This document shows positions 28,268-37,464 of a stretch of 64,000 nucleotides of DNA, piece by piece (the first letter of the stretch is position 1; every line of letters starts with the position of its first letter). Origin of the DNA: Eubacterium sp. (lineage in GTDB: Bacteria; Bacillota; Clostridia; Oscillospirales; Acutalibacteraceae); contig JAFSRX010000038.1 of the NCBI GenBank assembly GCA_017445905.1, positions 1 to 64,000 of the forward strand. Direction: 5' to 3'. The notes beneath the pieces are model-generated. The model ran no database searches. It was given only the letters and a program-made list of their open reading frames with translations, and was not told the origin of the DNA. The translations under genes were made by a program, and so were the position numbers.

Positions 28268-28828
28268 ATGAATTATAACATCGAAATAATCAGAAGCAAG
28301 CGGAGGACGCTGGGGCTTGAAATTAAGCCTGACGGGCGAGTGATTGCCCGTGCTCCTTATCTGATGAAGCAAAGCGAAATTGAAAAGTTTATAGCCTCAA
28401 AAAACGATTGGATTGAGAAGCATTTGCAAAAGCTGAAAGCCTCTCAGGAAGAGCAGGGCGCAGTTGAAAAACTGACTTCTGAGGAAATTCAGGCGCTTGC
28501 AGGCAAGGCGTTGGAGTATATTCCGCAGCGGGTTGAGCATTACGCTGCGCTAATCGGAGTTGATTATGGGCGCATCACTATCCGCAATCAGAAAACCAAG
28601 TGGGGCAGCTGCAGCTCAAAAGGTAATCTTAACTTTAACTGCCTTTTGATGCTGACGCCGCCTGAGGTGATTGACAGTGTTGTTGTTCATGAGCTTTGCC
28701 ATCGAAAAGAGATGAATCATTCCCAAAAGTTCTATTCCGAGGTTTTTCGGGTTTATCCCGAATATAAGAAATGGAACAAGTGGCTCAAAGATAATGGCAA
28801 CGCTATTATGGCGAGAATGCTTGTTTAA
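28268..28828 (+). CDS. YgjP-type M48/DUF45 metallopeptidase
   Basis: 186 aa with the zinc motif VVHELCHRKEMNHS and the conserved TKWGSCSSKGNLNFN segment, both typical of YgjP-like (WLM/SprT-related) peptidases. These genes are very often found beside type I restriction genes, so it is probably part of the same accessory block as the BcgI-like pair. The substrate is unknown. Its N-terminal half is duplicated as a broken copy at 26038. AAGGA precedes the ATG closely. Confidence 0.82.
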   Translation: MNYNIEIIRSKRRTLGLEIKPDGRVIARAPYLMKQSEIEKFIASKNDWIEKHLQKLKASQEEQGAVEKLTSEEIQALAGKALEYIPQRVEHYAALIGVDYGRITIRNQKTKWGSCSSKGNLNFNCLLMLTPPEVIDSVVVHELCHRKEMNHSQKFYSEVFRVYPEYKKWNKWLKDNGNAIMARMLV

Positions 28829-28867
28829 ATTTAAAATATTTTTGTTATATTGTTTCAGGAGTTATAT

Positions 28868-30301
28868 ATGAAAAGAATATTTGCATTAATGCTCAGTTTA
28901 GTTATGATATGCTCGGTCTCTTCTGTTCCGATATGCAGTGAGGCTATAAACGTTAATAAAGTTTATTCTGTTTCAGTTGTCGGCAGAAGTAAGAACTCGG
29001 TTACCCTTAAATGGAAAGAGGTTAAGAATGCAGAGGGATATCAGATTTACTGCAGCACAAGAAAAACAAAGAGCTTCAAAAAGGCAAAAACAATAAACAA
29101 AGGAAGTACTGTTAAAGCAAAAGTTTCAAAACTTGCTGCAAATAAGTCATATTATTTCAAGGTCAGAGCGGTAAACGGTAAGACCAAAGGCGAATTTTCA
29201 AAAGTTGTCTGGTCAAAAACAAGAAGGAAGAATTCGAATATCGACAATATAAATACAGTAACCTTTGTTGCCGTTGGCGATAATCTTATTCACAAGGAGC
29301 TTATTCAGTCAGGTGAAAAATCTGACGGAACAAGGGATTATCATCATTTTTATGAGAAAACCAAAGCATATATTCAGGAAGCTGATATTGCTTCAATAAA
29401 TCAGGAAACCATCCTCGGCGGTGACATTGCGCCATACACAGGCTTTCCTGTGTTTAATTCTCCTCAGGAGATAGGAGATGCTGTTGCAGATACGGGTTTT
29501 GATGTTGTTACTTTAGCAACCAATCATTGCTTTGATGTTGGGCTGAAAGGAATAGATGCTGAACTGAATTACTTTAAAACAAAGCATCCGAAAATTAAAG
29601 CAATAGGTTTATTTAAAACAAAGAAGGAAAGCAGAAGAATTGTTTATATTAAAAAGAATAATATTAAAATTGCGCTTTTGAACTATACCTACAGACCCGA
29701 GGTCAGCAACGGTATTTCCATTCCGAAAGAAAGACCCTGGGTTATAACTCATCTCAATCAGAGAGATAAAATCAGAAGAGATGTTAAAGAGGCAAAGAAA
29801 AACGCGGATATAGTTATCGCATATCCTCATTGGGGCAAGGAATATAATATGACGGTAACGAGTTATATGAAAAAATGCACCAAAATGTTTTCGGATTTTG
29901 GCGTTGATATCGTTATCGGAACACATCCCCATGTTATTGCTCCTGTAAAGTGGGTTAAAAACAGTAAAACCGGTAAAAAAATGCTTGTTTATTATTCACT
30001 GGGAAACTATGTCAGTTTTCAGGATACCTCAACTCCGAAAATGCTTGAGGGTATGGCACAGTTCACACTGAAAAAGAAAAACGGTAAGGTAACTATAGTA
30101 AATCCAAAACTTATGCCGATGATAAACTACATAACGCGAAAAAAGAGCAATCCCCACAGGTTTAATATTTACGCTGTTCCACTAAAGGATTATAATAATG
30201 AAATGGCTAAGAAGCATTTGCAACCCGAGCTAGCCCAAAAGAAAAAACTGGTTAAACTTTATAAAAAAACAGTTGATAAGAAATTCAGAACTGAGTATTA
30301 A
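28868..30301 (+). CDS. CapA-family protein with N-terminal FN3 domain, secreted
   Basis: 477 aa. A signal peptide (MKRIFALMLSLVM) is followed by an FN3 domain (about 30-115) related to that of the 2318-3145 protein. The CapA/PGA-synthesis fold runs from about 135 to the end (VAVGDNLIH, INQETILGG, LATNHCFDVG, YPHWGKEYN, GTHPHV). CapA proteins have a metallophosphatase-like fold and are linked to poly-gamma-glutamate capsule, but no capB/capC genes are here. The start at 28868 follows CAGGAG by 7 bases. The longer TTG start is less likely. Confidence 0.82.
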   Translation: MKRIFALMLSLVMICSVSSVPICSEAINVNKVYSVSVVGRSKNSVTLKWKEVKNAEGYQIYCSTRKTKSFKKAKTINKGSTVKAKVSKLAANKSYYFKVRAVNGKTKGEFSKVVWSKTRRKNSNIDNINTVTFVAVGDNLIHKELIQSGEKSDGTRDYHHFYEKTKAYIQEADIASINQETILGGDIAPYTGFPVFNSPQEIGDAVADTGFDVVTLATNHCFDVGLKGIDAELNYFKTKHPKIKAIGLFKTKKESRRIVYIKKNNIKIALLNYTYRPEVSNGISIPKERPWVITHLNQRDKIRRDVKEAKKNADIVIAYPHWGKEYNMTVTSYMKKCTKMFSDFGVDIVIGTHPHVIAPVKWVKNSKTGKKMLVYYSLGNYVSFQDTSTPKMLEGMAQFTLKKKNGKVTIVNPKLMPMINYITRKKSNPHRFNIYAVPLKDYNNEMAKKHLQPELAQKKKLVKLYKKTVDKKFRTEY

Positions 30302-30302
30302 A

Positions 30303-30347
30303 AAATGCCTCGCGTGTCCTTATGTAAGGATGCACGGGGCATTTTTA
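30303..30347 (+). terminator. terminator after the CapA-like gene
   Basis: AAATGCCTCGCGTGTCCTT pairs with AAGGATGCACGGGGCATTT across an ATGT loop, followed by T's. The stem has one or two weak positions. Confidence 0.8.
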
Positions 30348-30363
30348 TGTTGAATTGAGGTAA

Positions 30364-31716
30364 TTAATCCGTTGTTTCAAATGATTTGTTTACCATTTTT
30401 CTTGCTTCTTCAAGACTTGAAAACTCTTTTGAATAAAGCATCTGGCTTATCAGATTTCCTGTTGCGGTTGCCTCAACAGGACCTGCAATAACTAGTTTTT
30501 TCGTATATTGAGCGGTTAATTCGTTTAAGTATTCATCCTTGCTTCCGCCACCGACGATATTGATTGTTTCAATATTTTTCGAGCTGATTTTTTCAATCTC
30601 TTCAACAACCTCTGAATATGCCTTTGCAAGCGAGTGATAAACAGAATTGATAACAACCTCAACAGGTAGCTCAGGCTTGCCGAGATAAGCCCTTATTGCA
30701 TCAATCATATTTTTAGGTGCAAGAAAATCGGGTGCATTGGTGTTGATATATTCAAATTGACCTGACTTTTTTGCCATGTTCATCATTTCATCGTATGAAT
30801 ACTTTTTGTTCAGATTTTTTCTTATATTCTGAAACAGCCACATTCCCATATAGTTTTTGAGAAAACGGAAACGGTAGTCAATTCCGCCTTCATTTGTGAA
30901 ATTGGCTTTTAATGCATCTTCTGAGAGAACGGGCGAGGGATTTTCAGTTCCGATAAGGCTCCAGGTTCCCGATGAAATATAAACCCCGTTATCGCCGACG
31001 GAACAGGCGGCAACTGCGCTTGCAGTATCGTGGGACGGAGCGAGAACAACTGTGCTTTCAAAATCAAAGCCTTTGAGCTTTCCAACCTCGGTGCAGGGGA
31101 GAGAAACATCACTGAATATATCTTTATCAATTCCGAGTTTATTGAGAATTTCGCTGTCCCAGTTCTTTGATTTTGCATTGATTAGATTACTTGTTGAGGC
31201 TTCGGTATATTCGTTTTTGATAATTCCCGTAAGTTTGAAAGCAATGTAATCGGGCATCATAAGAAAATATTTTGATTTTTCGAGCTTTCCGCTTTTTTTA
31301 TCACAGTATAGCTGATAAATTGTGTTGTAGTTCGCCTTCTGAATTCCTGTTTTTGAATATAATTCTTCCTGAGAGATTATTTTGTTTACCTCATCAAGAA
31401 CTTCAAATGTTCTTGAATCGCGGTATGAAACAGCGGGGAGGATTTCTTTTTTGTTTTCATCGAGAAGAACATAGTCAACGCCCCAGGTGTCAATAGCTAT
31501 TGTTTCGGGCTTTTTGCCGATTTCACCGCATTTTTTAATGCCCGCTTTAACCTCACCTACGAGCTTTTCAATATCCCAGAAAAACGAGCCGTTTTCCTCT
31601 CTTAAATAGTCCTCAAATCTGTATATCTCTTCAAGCTTTATTTTTCCGTTTTCAATATATCCTAAAATATGTCTGCCGCTTGAAGCACCGATATCAATGG
31701 CTAAATGATAAATCAT
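30364..31716 (-). CDS. rhaB: rhamnulokinase (FGGY family)
   Basis: 450 aa. The N-terminal ATPase motif LAIDIGASSGR, IDTWGVDYVLLD and the second-lobe GGGSKDEYLNELTA fit rhamnulokinases rather than xylulo- or glycerol kinases. It phosphorylates L-rhamnulose in rhamnose breakdown. No rhamnose isomerase, aldolase or transporter is beside it, so it is an isolated kinase in this window and the substrate is assigned by similarity only. Confidence 0.82.
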   Translation of the reverse strand: MIYHLAIDIGASSGRHILGYIENGKIKLEEIYRFEDYLREENGSFFWDIEKLVGEVKAGIKKCGEIGKKPETIAIDTWGVDYVLLDENKKEILPAVSYRDSRTFEVLDEVNKIISQEELYSKTGIQKANYNTIYQLYCDKKSGKLEKSKYFLMMPDYIAFKLTGIIKNEYTEASTSNLINAKSKNWDSEILNKLGIDKDIFSDVSLPCTEVGKLKGFDFESTVVLAPSHDTASAVAACSVGDNGVYISSGTWSLIGTENPSPVLSEDALKANFTNEGGIDYRFRFLKNYMGMWLFQNIRKNLNKKYSYDEMMNMAKKSGQFEYINTNAPDFLAPKNMIDAIRAYLGKPELPVEVVINSVYHSLAKAYSEVVEEIEKISSKNIETINIVGGGSKDEYLNELTAQYTKKLVIAGPVEATATGNLISQMLYSKEFSSLEEARKMVNKSFETTD

Positions 31717-31842
31717 AATTTTTCTCCGTATTCAATAGTGTTTGTTTTATTATAGCATACTGCTTTTTTAAAGACAACAAAGCAATAAATAATTGACTAA
31801 AAACTTATAAGGTATTATAATTATTTCCTGGAGGTGTTTTAT

Positions 31843-32679
31843 ATGAAAACAAAATTATCAAAAACTTTATCACTGTTTCTTGCATTGCTTATGCTTATGA
31901 GCATTTCTTCCTTTTCTTCGGTGGATGCATATGCAAAATCAGGCAAATCAACAACAAAGGCAGTCTATCTAAAAAACAACAAGACTTATACAAGCTATGA
32001 TTTAAACGGCGACGGTAAAGCTGATAAAATCAAGGTTAAATATTCGAGCTATGTATATTCAAGCAGCGGACTGGGAGAAGCAAAGATTTATATCAACGGA
32101 AAAAGAAGAAGAACTTTAAGCGGCGGTGCGGCTGTCAGCGTAAGACTTATTGCCCCAACAAAGAAAAAAGTTTTTCTTGTTGCAGAGTATCAATATAAGG
32201 GCGGAGTGGCAGACGCTTATCTTTATAGATATAAGAACAAAAAGGTAAAAAAGATAAACAGCCGATCAATTTACGCTCCGTTTTCAGGTGGAAAAATAAC
32301 AAAGGTTACTAAGAATTCCTTTACAGTCAAGGCTTATACAACAAAATACGATAACGGTTATATTTATGATGCAGCACAAAATGGTCCGTCTTTCAGAATA
32401 AACTTTTCAATTAACGGATATAAAATCAAGCGCAAATCAAAATATCTCAAAACATATAGCTATTTTCAATGCAGCACATTTAAAGACTTCTGGACCAGCA
32501 CGGAAAAAACTTATAACAATTATAATGGCCCCAATATGTATGCAGATGAGGGAATAACAATTATTCAGGCATATGCATATGATGATTATAGTTATTCTCT
32601 TCAGATTGAAGATGATTACGGCAATAAAGGCTGGGTTATTGATGAAGAAAACGACTGGGATAATCCATATTTCTATTAA
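31843..32679 (+). CDS. secreted protein with EF-hand-like calcium loop
   Basis: 278 aa. A signal peptide (TLSLFLALLMLMSISSF) is followed by DLNGDGKADKIKV, an EF-hand/FG-GAP-type calcium-binding loop. Then comes a Tyr/Lys-rich beta region and a C-terminal segment that resembles an SH3-like fold (GITIIQAYAYDDY...GWVIDEE). I do not recognise the family. The ATG at 31843 is chosen because CTGGAGG precedes it by 8 bases. The earlier GTG overlaps that site. Confidence 0.7.
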   Translation: MKTKLSKTLSLFLALLMLMSISSFSSVDAYAKSGKSTTKAVYLKNNKTYTSYDLNGDGKADKIKVKYSSYVYSSSGLGEAKIYINGKRRRTLSGGAAVSVRLIAPTKKKVFLVAEYQYKGGVADAYLYRYKNKKVKKINSRSIYAPFSGGKITKVTKNSFTVKAYTTKYDNGYIYDAAQNGPSFRINFSINGYKIKRKSKYLKTYSYFQCSTFKDFWTSTEKTYNNYNGPNMYADEGITIIQAYAYDDYSYSLQIEDDYGNKGWVIDEENDWDNPYFY

Positions 32680-32689
32680 TTTTTATATA

Positions 32690-32730
32690 AAAAACAACCC
32701 CTGATGTGATTGGCATCAGGGGCAATTTTT
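32690..32730. terminator. bidirectional terminator between convergent genes
   Basis: CCCCTGATG...CATCAGGGG stem (32698-32722) with a T-run on each strand. It serves the secreted protein gene on the left and the patatin gene on the right. Confidence 0.85.
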
Positions 32731-33568
32731 ATTTAATGAATTCTTTTATCTTTTCAGCGTCGTGATAGCCTTTTTCATAAAGAGCGTTAAGCTTGTCGGC
32801 ATCTTTAGTTAAGGTTTTCATTCCGAGAATATCGTCGGGAGCAATAATTAAAACCTTCCCCTCTTCCTGAAGTTCAAGCGCTCTTTTAAGTCCATCAACA
32901 TATTTCTGCGTCATATCGTCTATCGCGGCGGAGATTTTTGGATATTTATTTCTTAAAATCTTTGCAGCAACCTCATTTCTGAGCTGCTTAACCTCAGCTT
33001 CAATAGGCTTTGTTAAAACAACAATAACCTTGTCGCAACCCTTGTCAAATGCTTTTTGAAGCGGAAGCGGGTCGCTAATTCCACCGTCGAAATAATATGA
33101 GGAATAAACCTTAATCGGCTTACACGCAAGCGGAAGGCAGGAGGACGCCATAATTATTCTGTAGTCGTTTTTATAAATATCATCCTTTTTATTAAAATAT
33201 CTTGCTCTTCCTGTTTCGGAATTTGTTGCAACAACAATGAAATCAGTGCTGCTGTTTTTGAGCGTTTCATAGTCAAGGGGATATTCTCCTCCGTCCTCTG
33301 AAAGAGTTCCGTAGATATATTCAAGATTAAGATATGAGCCCGATTTAATGAAATTATATGAGCTCATTGCCTCTTTACGCAGGGAATAATCCATATAAAA
33401 TTGCTTGTTTCTTCCTCTTTGACGGGCTGTGTAGCTTGCTCCGTTTGCACTTCCTGCCGAAACGCCGATAAAGCAGTCGAGATATATTTCATTGTCAAGA
33501 AGATAGTCAAAAACACCTGCTCCGTATATATCACGAAGTCCGCCGCCGACATCAATACATCCAATCAT
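32729..33568 (-). CDS. patatin-like phospholipase (RssA-type)
   Basis: 279 aa. The oxyanion motif GGGLRDIYGAG, the nucleophile elbow GVSAG (Ser about residue 38) and the catalytic Asp in YYFDGGISDP are all present, so it should be an active Ser-Asp lipid acyl hydrolase. It is cytoplasmic, with no signal peptide. The physiological lipid is unknown. It is transcribed divergently from the DnaQ-like gene. Confidence 0.88.
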   Translation of the reverse strand: MIGCIDVGGGLRDIYGAGVFDYLLDNEIYLDCFIGVSAGSANGASYTARQRGRNKQFYMDYSLRKEAMSSYNFIKSGSYLNLEYIYGTLSEDGGEYPLDYETLKNSSTDFIVVATNSETGRARYFNKKDDIYKNDYRIIMASSCLPLACKPIKVYSSYYFDGGISDPLPLQKAFDKGCDKVIVVLTKPIEAEVKQLRNEVAAKILRNKYPKISAAIDDMTQKYVDGLKRALELQEEGKVLIIAPDDILGMKTLTKDADKLNALYEKGYHDAEKIKEFIK

Positions 33569-33635
33569 TTCAATACGCCTCTAATCGATTGTTTTTTGTT
33601 TTCTGAAAAATTAACAGAACTAAGTATAACACAAT

Positions 33636-33664
33636 TTGCGCAATTTGAAAAGATATGTTATAAT
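33636..33664 (+). promoter_or_regulatory. promoter placed for a leaderless mRNA
   Basis: TTGCGC (33636-33641), 17-base spacer, TATAAT (33659-33664). The expected start of transcription, 7 bases after the -10, is the A of the ATG at 33671, and no ribosome site is present. Confidence 0.55.
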
Positions 33665-33670
33665 TTTTTT

Positions 33671-34204
33671 ATGTATAATTATGTTGTATTTGATGTTGAA
33701 ACCCCCAACAGGGCAAATAACAGGATGAGCGCAATAGGAATTTCGCTGATTGAAAACGGAAAAATAACAAAAGAATTCTATTCACTTATCAATCCCGAAA
33801 CCTCTTTTGATTATTTTAATACGGTTTTAACGGGTATTGATGAGGATATGGTCGCTTTTTCGCCGAATTTTGAAGAAATATGGAAAGAAATTGAACCTCT
33901 TATGAATAGCGGGATTCTTGTTGCCCATAATGCTCCGTTTGATATGGGAGTTTTAAAACGTTGCCTGAGTTCCTACGAGATTAAGTGGAAGAACTATGTT
34001 CATTATCTTTGCACCGTTCAGGTTGGAAGAAGATTTCTTCCGAATATGCCTCATAAACTTAACGATATGTGTGACTACTACGGCATAGAGCTTGAACATC
34101 ACCATGCCGGGAGCGATGCTCACGCCTGCGCCGAAATTCTTCTTAACTATGAAAAAGACGGCGCCGAGCTTAATAAATTCATAAGAACTTATAAATTTGA
34201 GTGA
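33671..34204 (+). CDS. DnaQ-like 3'-5' exonuclease (DEDDh)
   Basis: 177 aa. It shows the three exonuclease motifs: FDVET (DxE), HNAPFDMGVL and HHAGSDAHA. The fold is that of the polymerase III epsilon proofreading subunit, but as a stand-alone protein it is more likely a repair or RNA-processing exonuclease. The start at 33671 is chosen because homology begins there. A longer frame to 33401 reads through the reverse side of the patatin gene. It appears leaderless. Confidence 0.82.
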   Translation: MYNYVVFDVETPNRANNRMSAIGISLIENGKITKEFYSLINPETSFDYFNTVLTGIDEDMVAFSPNFEEIWKEIEPLMNSGILVAHNAPFDMGVLKRCLSSYEIKWKNYVHYLCTVQVGRRFLPNMPHKLNDMCDYYGIELEHHHAGSDAHACAEILLNYEKDGAELNKFIRTYKFE

Positions 34205-34273
34205 GCATAGAATACTGAGCAGAACACTCTAATATCTTACTTAGTAAAATATCGAAATTATGCATTATGAATT

Positions 34274-34308
34274 AAAAACGAACCTGTCATTCTGACAAGT
34301 TCGTTTTT
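34274..34308. terminator. bidirectional terminator
   Basis: AACGAACCTGTC/GACAAGTTCGTT hairpin with A-run on the left and T-run on the right, between the exonuclease gene and the convergent secreted Ig-like gene. Confidence 0.8.
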
Positions 34309-34351
34309 GTATTGGTCTTAAGTAAAGACTAACGCCAAGTTCAACCAGTGG

Positions 34352-35713
34352 TTATGATTCGAAGTACCAGGATTCAAGTTTGTTTTTTGTGTTGAAATAG
34401 AGATATGAATCGCCTGCATATCCGTCATCGTCATCGTCATACCACCAATATGTGCCGTAGTCATAATAATGCTTTTCATCGGGATATTCCCAACCTGGAA
34501 CACATTTTGCCTGTTTCATCGTCATTCCTTTTTTAAGATTCTTGGAATAATAGATCTTGCTGGTATAGCTCCTCAATGTCTGATTGTATTTATTAACAAC
34601 TTTCAGTTTGATTTTTGAGCCGTAGTTACCGTTTGGTGTAACCTTAAAAGAATACTTGATTTTGGTTTTTCCGGATGCATTTTTCTTTATTGTTTTGGTA
34701 TAGGTTTTCTTTCCGATAGTTATTTTAACCTTATCTCCCTTGTGAACATTTTTAACATAACCGTGGAATTTCTTCTGGTTTTTGTAGTAATAATAATGCC
34801 ATAAATACGGTGTTTTGGGCTTTTTAACCTTTCCCTTTTTTGTGTAGCTTATGCCTTTGCTGGTAAAAGTAATCTTGAATTCAGTGCCGATTTTGCATAT
34901 TTTAACATTTTTGAATTTATAATTTCCATTGCTGTCAGCTTTTGTTTTATATGTTTTGCCTGAGATTTTGAGCTTAACAGAAGCATTATCGAGTGTTTCG
35001 CCTTTTAAAACAGTATCGCCGTATTTTAAACTCTTGAAACTTGATTTTTTGAGTTTATTTAAGGTTTTTCCGTCTTTAACATTAACGTTGATTTTTACCT
35101 TGTTTCCAATGTTGTCAAAAATAGTAAATGTTGTTTTTCCTTGCTTTTTTGGATAAACCAAAAGATAGTGAATATCTTTTCCGTTTTTTATATAATAGTT
35201 ATCTTCATCTATCTCATTATCCAACCACTCATCAAGACTATAGTTTTCCATCTTAGCAGTTGCAACAGATTTGTTGGAGGAAGATACCTTAAGACCGCTG
35301 AGAGCATTGTAATAAACATAAAAATCAGGCGGAAGATATTCATCATATTCATCATAGCCGTAATTGTAATTATATTGAGTGTCAATATTAATGGTTTTAA
35401 ACGAGGATGAAAGTGTTGGCTTAACAACCTTAACACTGACTGTATGCTTCGTTTCATCCTGGTAATATGTTATTACAGCAGAACCTGATGAAACGCCGTA
35501 AATGTAGTACGCATCATCATAATAACCACTGTATTTTACAACTGTTGCAACACTATCATTTGACGATTCAATATTGTTTATTTCGTCGTAATCATCTGAA
35601 ACTAAAAATTCATAGCCGCCTATCGTAACGGTTGTTGCCGCCAATGCCTGAATCGGCGCAAAAATGCATAGTGTAAGAATTAGTGTAAGAATAATTGATA
35701 TTGACTTTTTCAT
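34352..35713 (-). CDS. secreted Ig-like repeat protein
   Basis: 453 aa. A signal peptide (MKKSISIILTLIL, ending near ALAA) is followed by a Big_2-like segment (SSNDSVATV...VSSGSAVITY). Further Ig-like modules with KLKISGKTYKTKADSNGNY and TIGKKTYTK follow, then an acidic Asp/Tyr-rich C-terminus. The first residues of the mature protein are unusually acidic and Tyr-rich. It likely acts at the cell surface, perhaps in binding. No enzyme motif is seen. The start at 35713 follows AAGGGGGATG. A longer frame overlaps the upstream symporter gene and is rejected. Confidence 0.75.
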   Translation of the reverse strand: MKKSISIILTLILTLCIFAPIQALAATTVTIGGYEFLVSDDYDEINNIESSNDSVATVVKYSGYYDDAYYIYGVSSGSAVITYYQDETKHTVSVKVVKPTLSSSFKTINIDTQYNYNYGYDEYDEYLPPDFYVYYNALSGLKVSSSNKSVATAKMENYSLDEWLDNEIDEDNYYIKNGKDIHYLLVYPKKQGKTTFTIFDNIGNKVKINVNVKDGKTLNKLKKSSFKSLKYGDTVLKGETLDNASVKLKISGKTYKTKADSNGNYKFKNVKICKIGTEFKITFTSKGISYTKKGKVKKPKTPYLWHYYYYKNQKKFHGYVKNVHKGDKVKITIGKKTYTKTIKKNASGKTKIKYSFKVTPNGNYGSKIKLKVVNKYNQTLRSYTSKIYYSKNLKKGMTMKQAKCVPGWEYPDEKHYYDYGTYWWYDDDDDGYAGDSYLYFNTKNKLESWYFES

Positions 35714-35732
35714 AAAAACATCCCCCTTTGTA

Positions 35733-37148
35733 TTATTTCCAGAAGCTGAGCTTATCCGGGTCAAGCCCGATATCTGCGGCTTTAAAATGAGGATTTTTCC
35801 CTGATTTTTTCTGCTTTTCATAATCTTTCAGCGCCTTTACGGCGGTTGATGAAAGAATTAAGCAGCAGGGGATATTGATTATCGTCATAAGTCCCATAGT
35901 TATATCTGCCATGGTCCATGCGAAATCCATCGGGATAATTGCGCCTAAAAAGACAATAACTGTGCAGATGATATAAAAAACAGTCATGAATTTTTTTGAT
36001 GGCTGGCGCTTTTTGTTCATATATATTAGCGCGTTATCAACATAGTAAAGATTTCCGATAAGCGTTGTGAAAGCAAAGAGAACCATTGCAATCGTTATGA
36101 AAATCGGACCTGCTTTACCGAAAACGGTTGAAATTGCATTCTGAACATAGGGCGCGCCCGAAACATCTTCTGAGTATGCAACGCCTGAGCTGAGACACAT
36201 AAGCGCTGTTGCAGTGCAGAGAAGCATTGTATCAATATAAACCGAAACGGTTTGAACAAGTCCCTGTTTAACGGGGTGGGTAACATCTGCTGATGCCGAG
36301 GCATTCGGTGCAGAACCAACGCCCGCCTCATTTGAATAAAGGCCTCTTTTAATTCCATAGACAAGACAGGAGCCTGCAAGTCCGCCGAAAATGGACTTGA
36401 AATTAAACGCATCCTCAAAAATAACAACAAACATATGAGGAATGTTTTTAATGTGAGCGAAGATTATAATAAGGGAAATGATAACATATGAAATTCCCAT
36501 TATAGGAACAACCTTTTCAGTCAGCTTGATAATTCTCTTTCCGCCGCCGAGAAGGCAGTAGCCAACAGCAAGTGCGATTATTGTGCCGATGATGATAGGA
36601 GTCTCTTTCTCGTCATAAAAGCTGTATGCGGAAAAGGTTGACTGAAGATTATATGAACAAAGAAGATTAAAACCGAAAGCATAGGTTAAAATCAGAAACA
36701 AACAGAAAAGAACTGATAGCCATGGCTTTTTCAGTGCCTGTTCAATATAGTAAGCGGGTCCGCCGTATGAATTTCCGTCTTCACCCTTGCGCTTATAAAT
36801 CTGAGCAAGCGTACTTTCAGTAAATGCAGAAGCTGCGCCGATGATACACATAATCCACATCCAGAAGCACGCACCGGGACCGCCTAAACAGATTGCCGTT
36901 GCAACTCCGATAATATTTCCCGTTCCAACTCGGGATGCGGTTGAAACCATAAGCGCCTGAAACGACGAAACCTTCTGGTCGCCCGCAGGCTTTTCAACTA
37001 TTAGTTTACATGATTCTCCGAACAGTCTTATCTGAACAAACCGTGTTCTGAAAGAAAAAATAAGTCCTCCGAGAGCAAGAATGATGATGAGTACGGGATA
37101 ATACATATATGTATCAACATTGTTTAAAAAATCAAAAACGCTTCTCAA
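35733..37148 (-). CDS. sodium:alanine symporter family protein (AGCS)
   Basis: 471 aa, with about ten hydrophobic segments. The family motif is GTGNIIGVATAICLGGPGACFWMW, with GLYSNEAGVGSAPNA later on. AGCS carriers import alanine or glycine with Na+ or H+ across the cytoplasmic membrane. The ribosome site GGAGGGG is clear. The secreted Ig-like gene starts 20 bases after its stop and may be cotranscribed. Confidence 0.92.
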   Translation of the reverse strand: MRSVFDFLNNVDTYMYYPVLIIILALGGLIFSFRTRFVQIRLFGESCKLIVEKPAGDQKVSSFQALMVSTASRVGTGNIIGVATAICLGGPGACFWMWIMCIIGAASAFTESTLAQIYKRKGEDGNSYGGPAYYIEQALKKPWLSVLFCLFLILTYAFGFNLLCSYNLQSTFSAYSFYDEKETPIIIGTIIALAVGYCLLGGGKRIIKLTEKVVPIMGISYVIISLIIIFAHIKNIPHMFVVIFEDAFNFKSIFGGLAGSCLVYGIKRGLYSNEAGVGSAPNASASADVTHPVKQGLVQTVSVYIDTMLLCTATALMCLSSGVAYSEDVSGAPYVQNAISTVFGKAGPIFITIAMVLFAFTTLIGNLYYVDNALIYMNKKRQPSKKFMTVFYIICTVIVFLGAIIPMDFAWTMADITMGLMTIINIPCCLILSSTAVKALKDYEKQKKSGKNPHFKAADIGLDPDKLSFWK

Positions 37149-37464
37149 TTAATCCCCTCCGAAAATTGATATAATGTTTTAACAGGTTATATAATATCAG
37201 TTTTTGGCTTTTTTTGCAATAAGAATATGTCAGAAAGGATTTGAGTTTTGAGAGTGTTTGAGGAGCTTTGCTCCGCTTGACCCGGTAAAATCACAAGAGT
37301 TAACAATGTCCTTAAAACGCCCTGTTTGCAAGGGTTTCAAGGGCTTTTTACAAAAATCTACCCACAATTTTACACCGTAAACTGATTTTCTATTGGTTTG
37401 TTTATTGCTTTTTTCATGAAGTTTCAATAGCATGTTGTGACAGCTTTCGGATACTTTACTATGC
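37149..37464. other. intergenic region at the left edge of the kinase-STAND cluster
   Basis: 316 bases. The right part is AT-rich and the left end should hold the alanine symporter promoter (TATATAATATCAG region). A short GGAGCTTTGCTCC hairpin and the near-direct repeat GCAAGGGTTTCAAGGGC lie in the middle. No gene is supported. As the edge of an accessory cluster, it is a possible place for an attachment scar, but I cannot point to one. Confidence 0.35.

Noticed and set aside
37230..37433. 67-aa minus-strand frame left of the ATPase gene
   Set aside because: No ribosome site and no recognisable domain. It passes through short repeated intergenic motifs.
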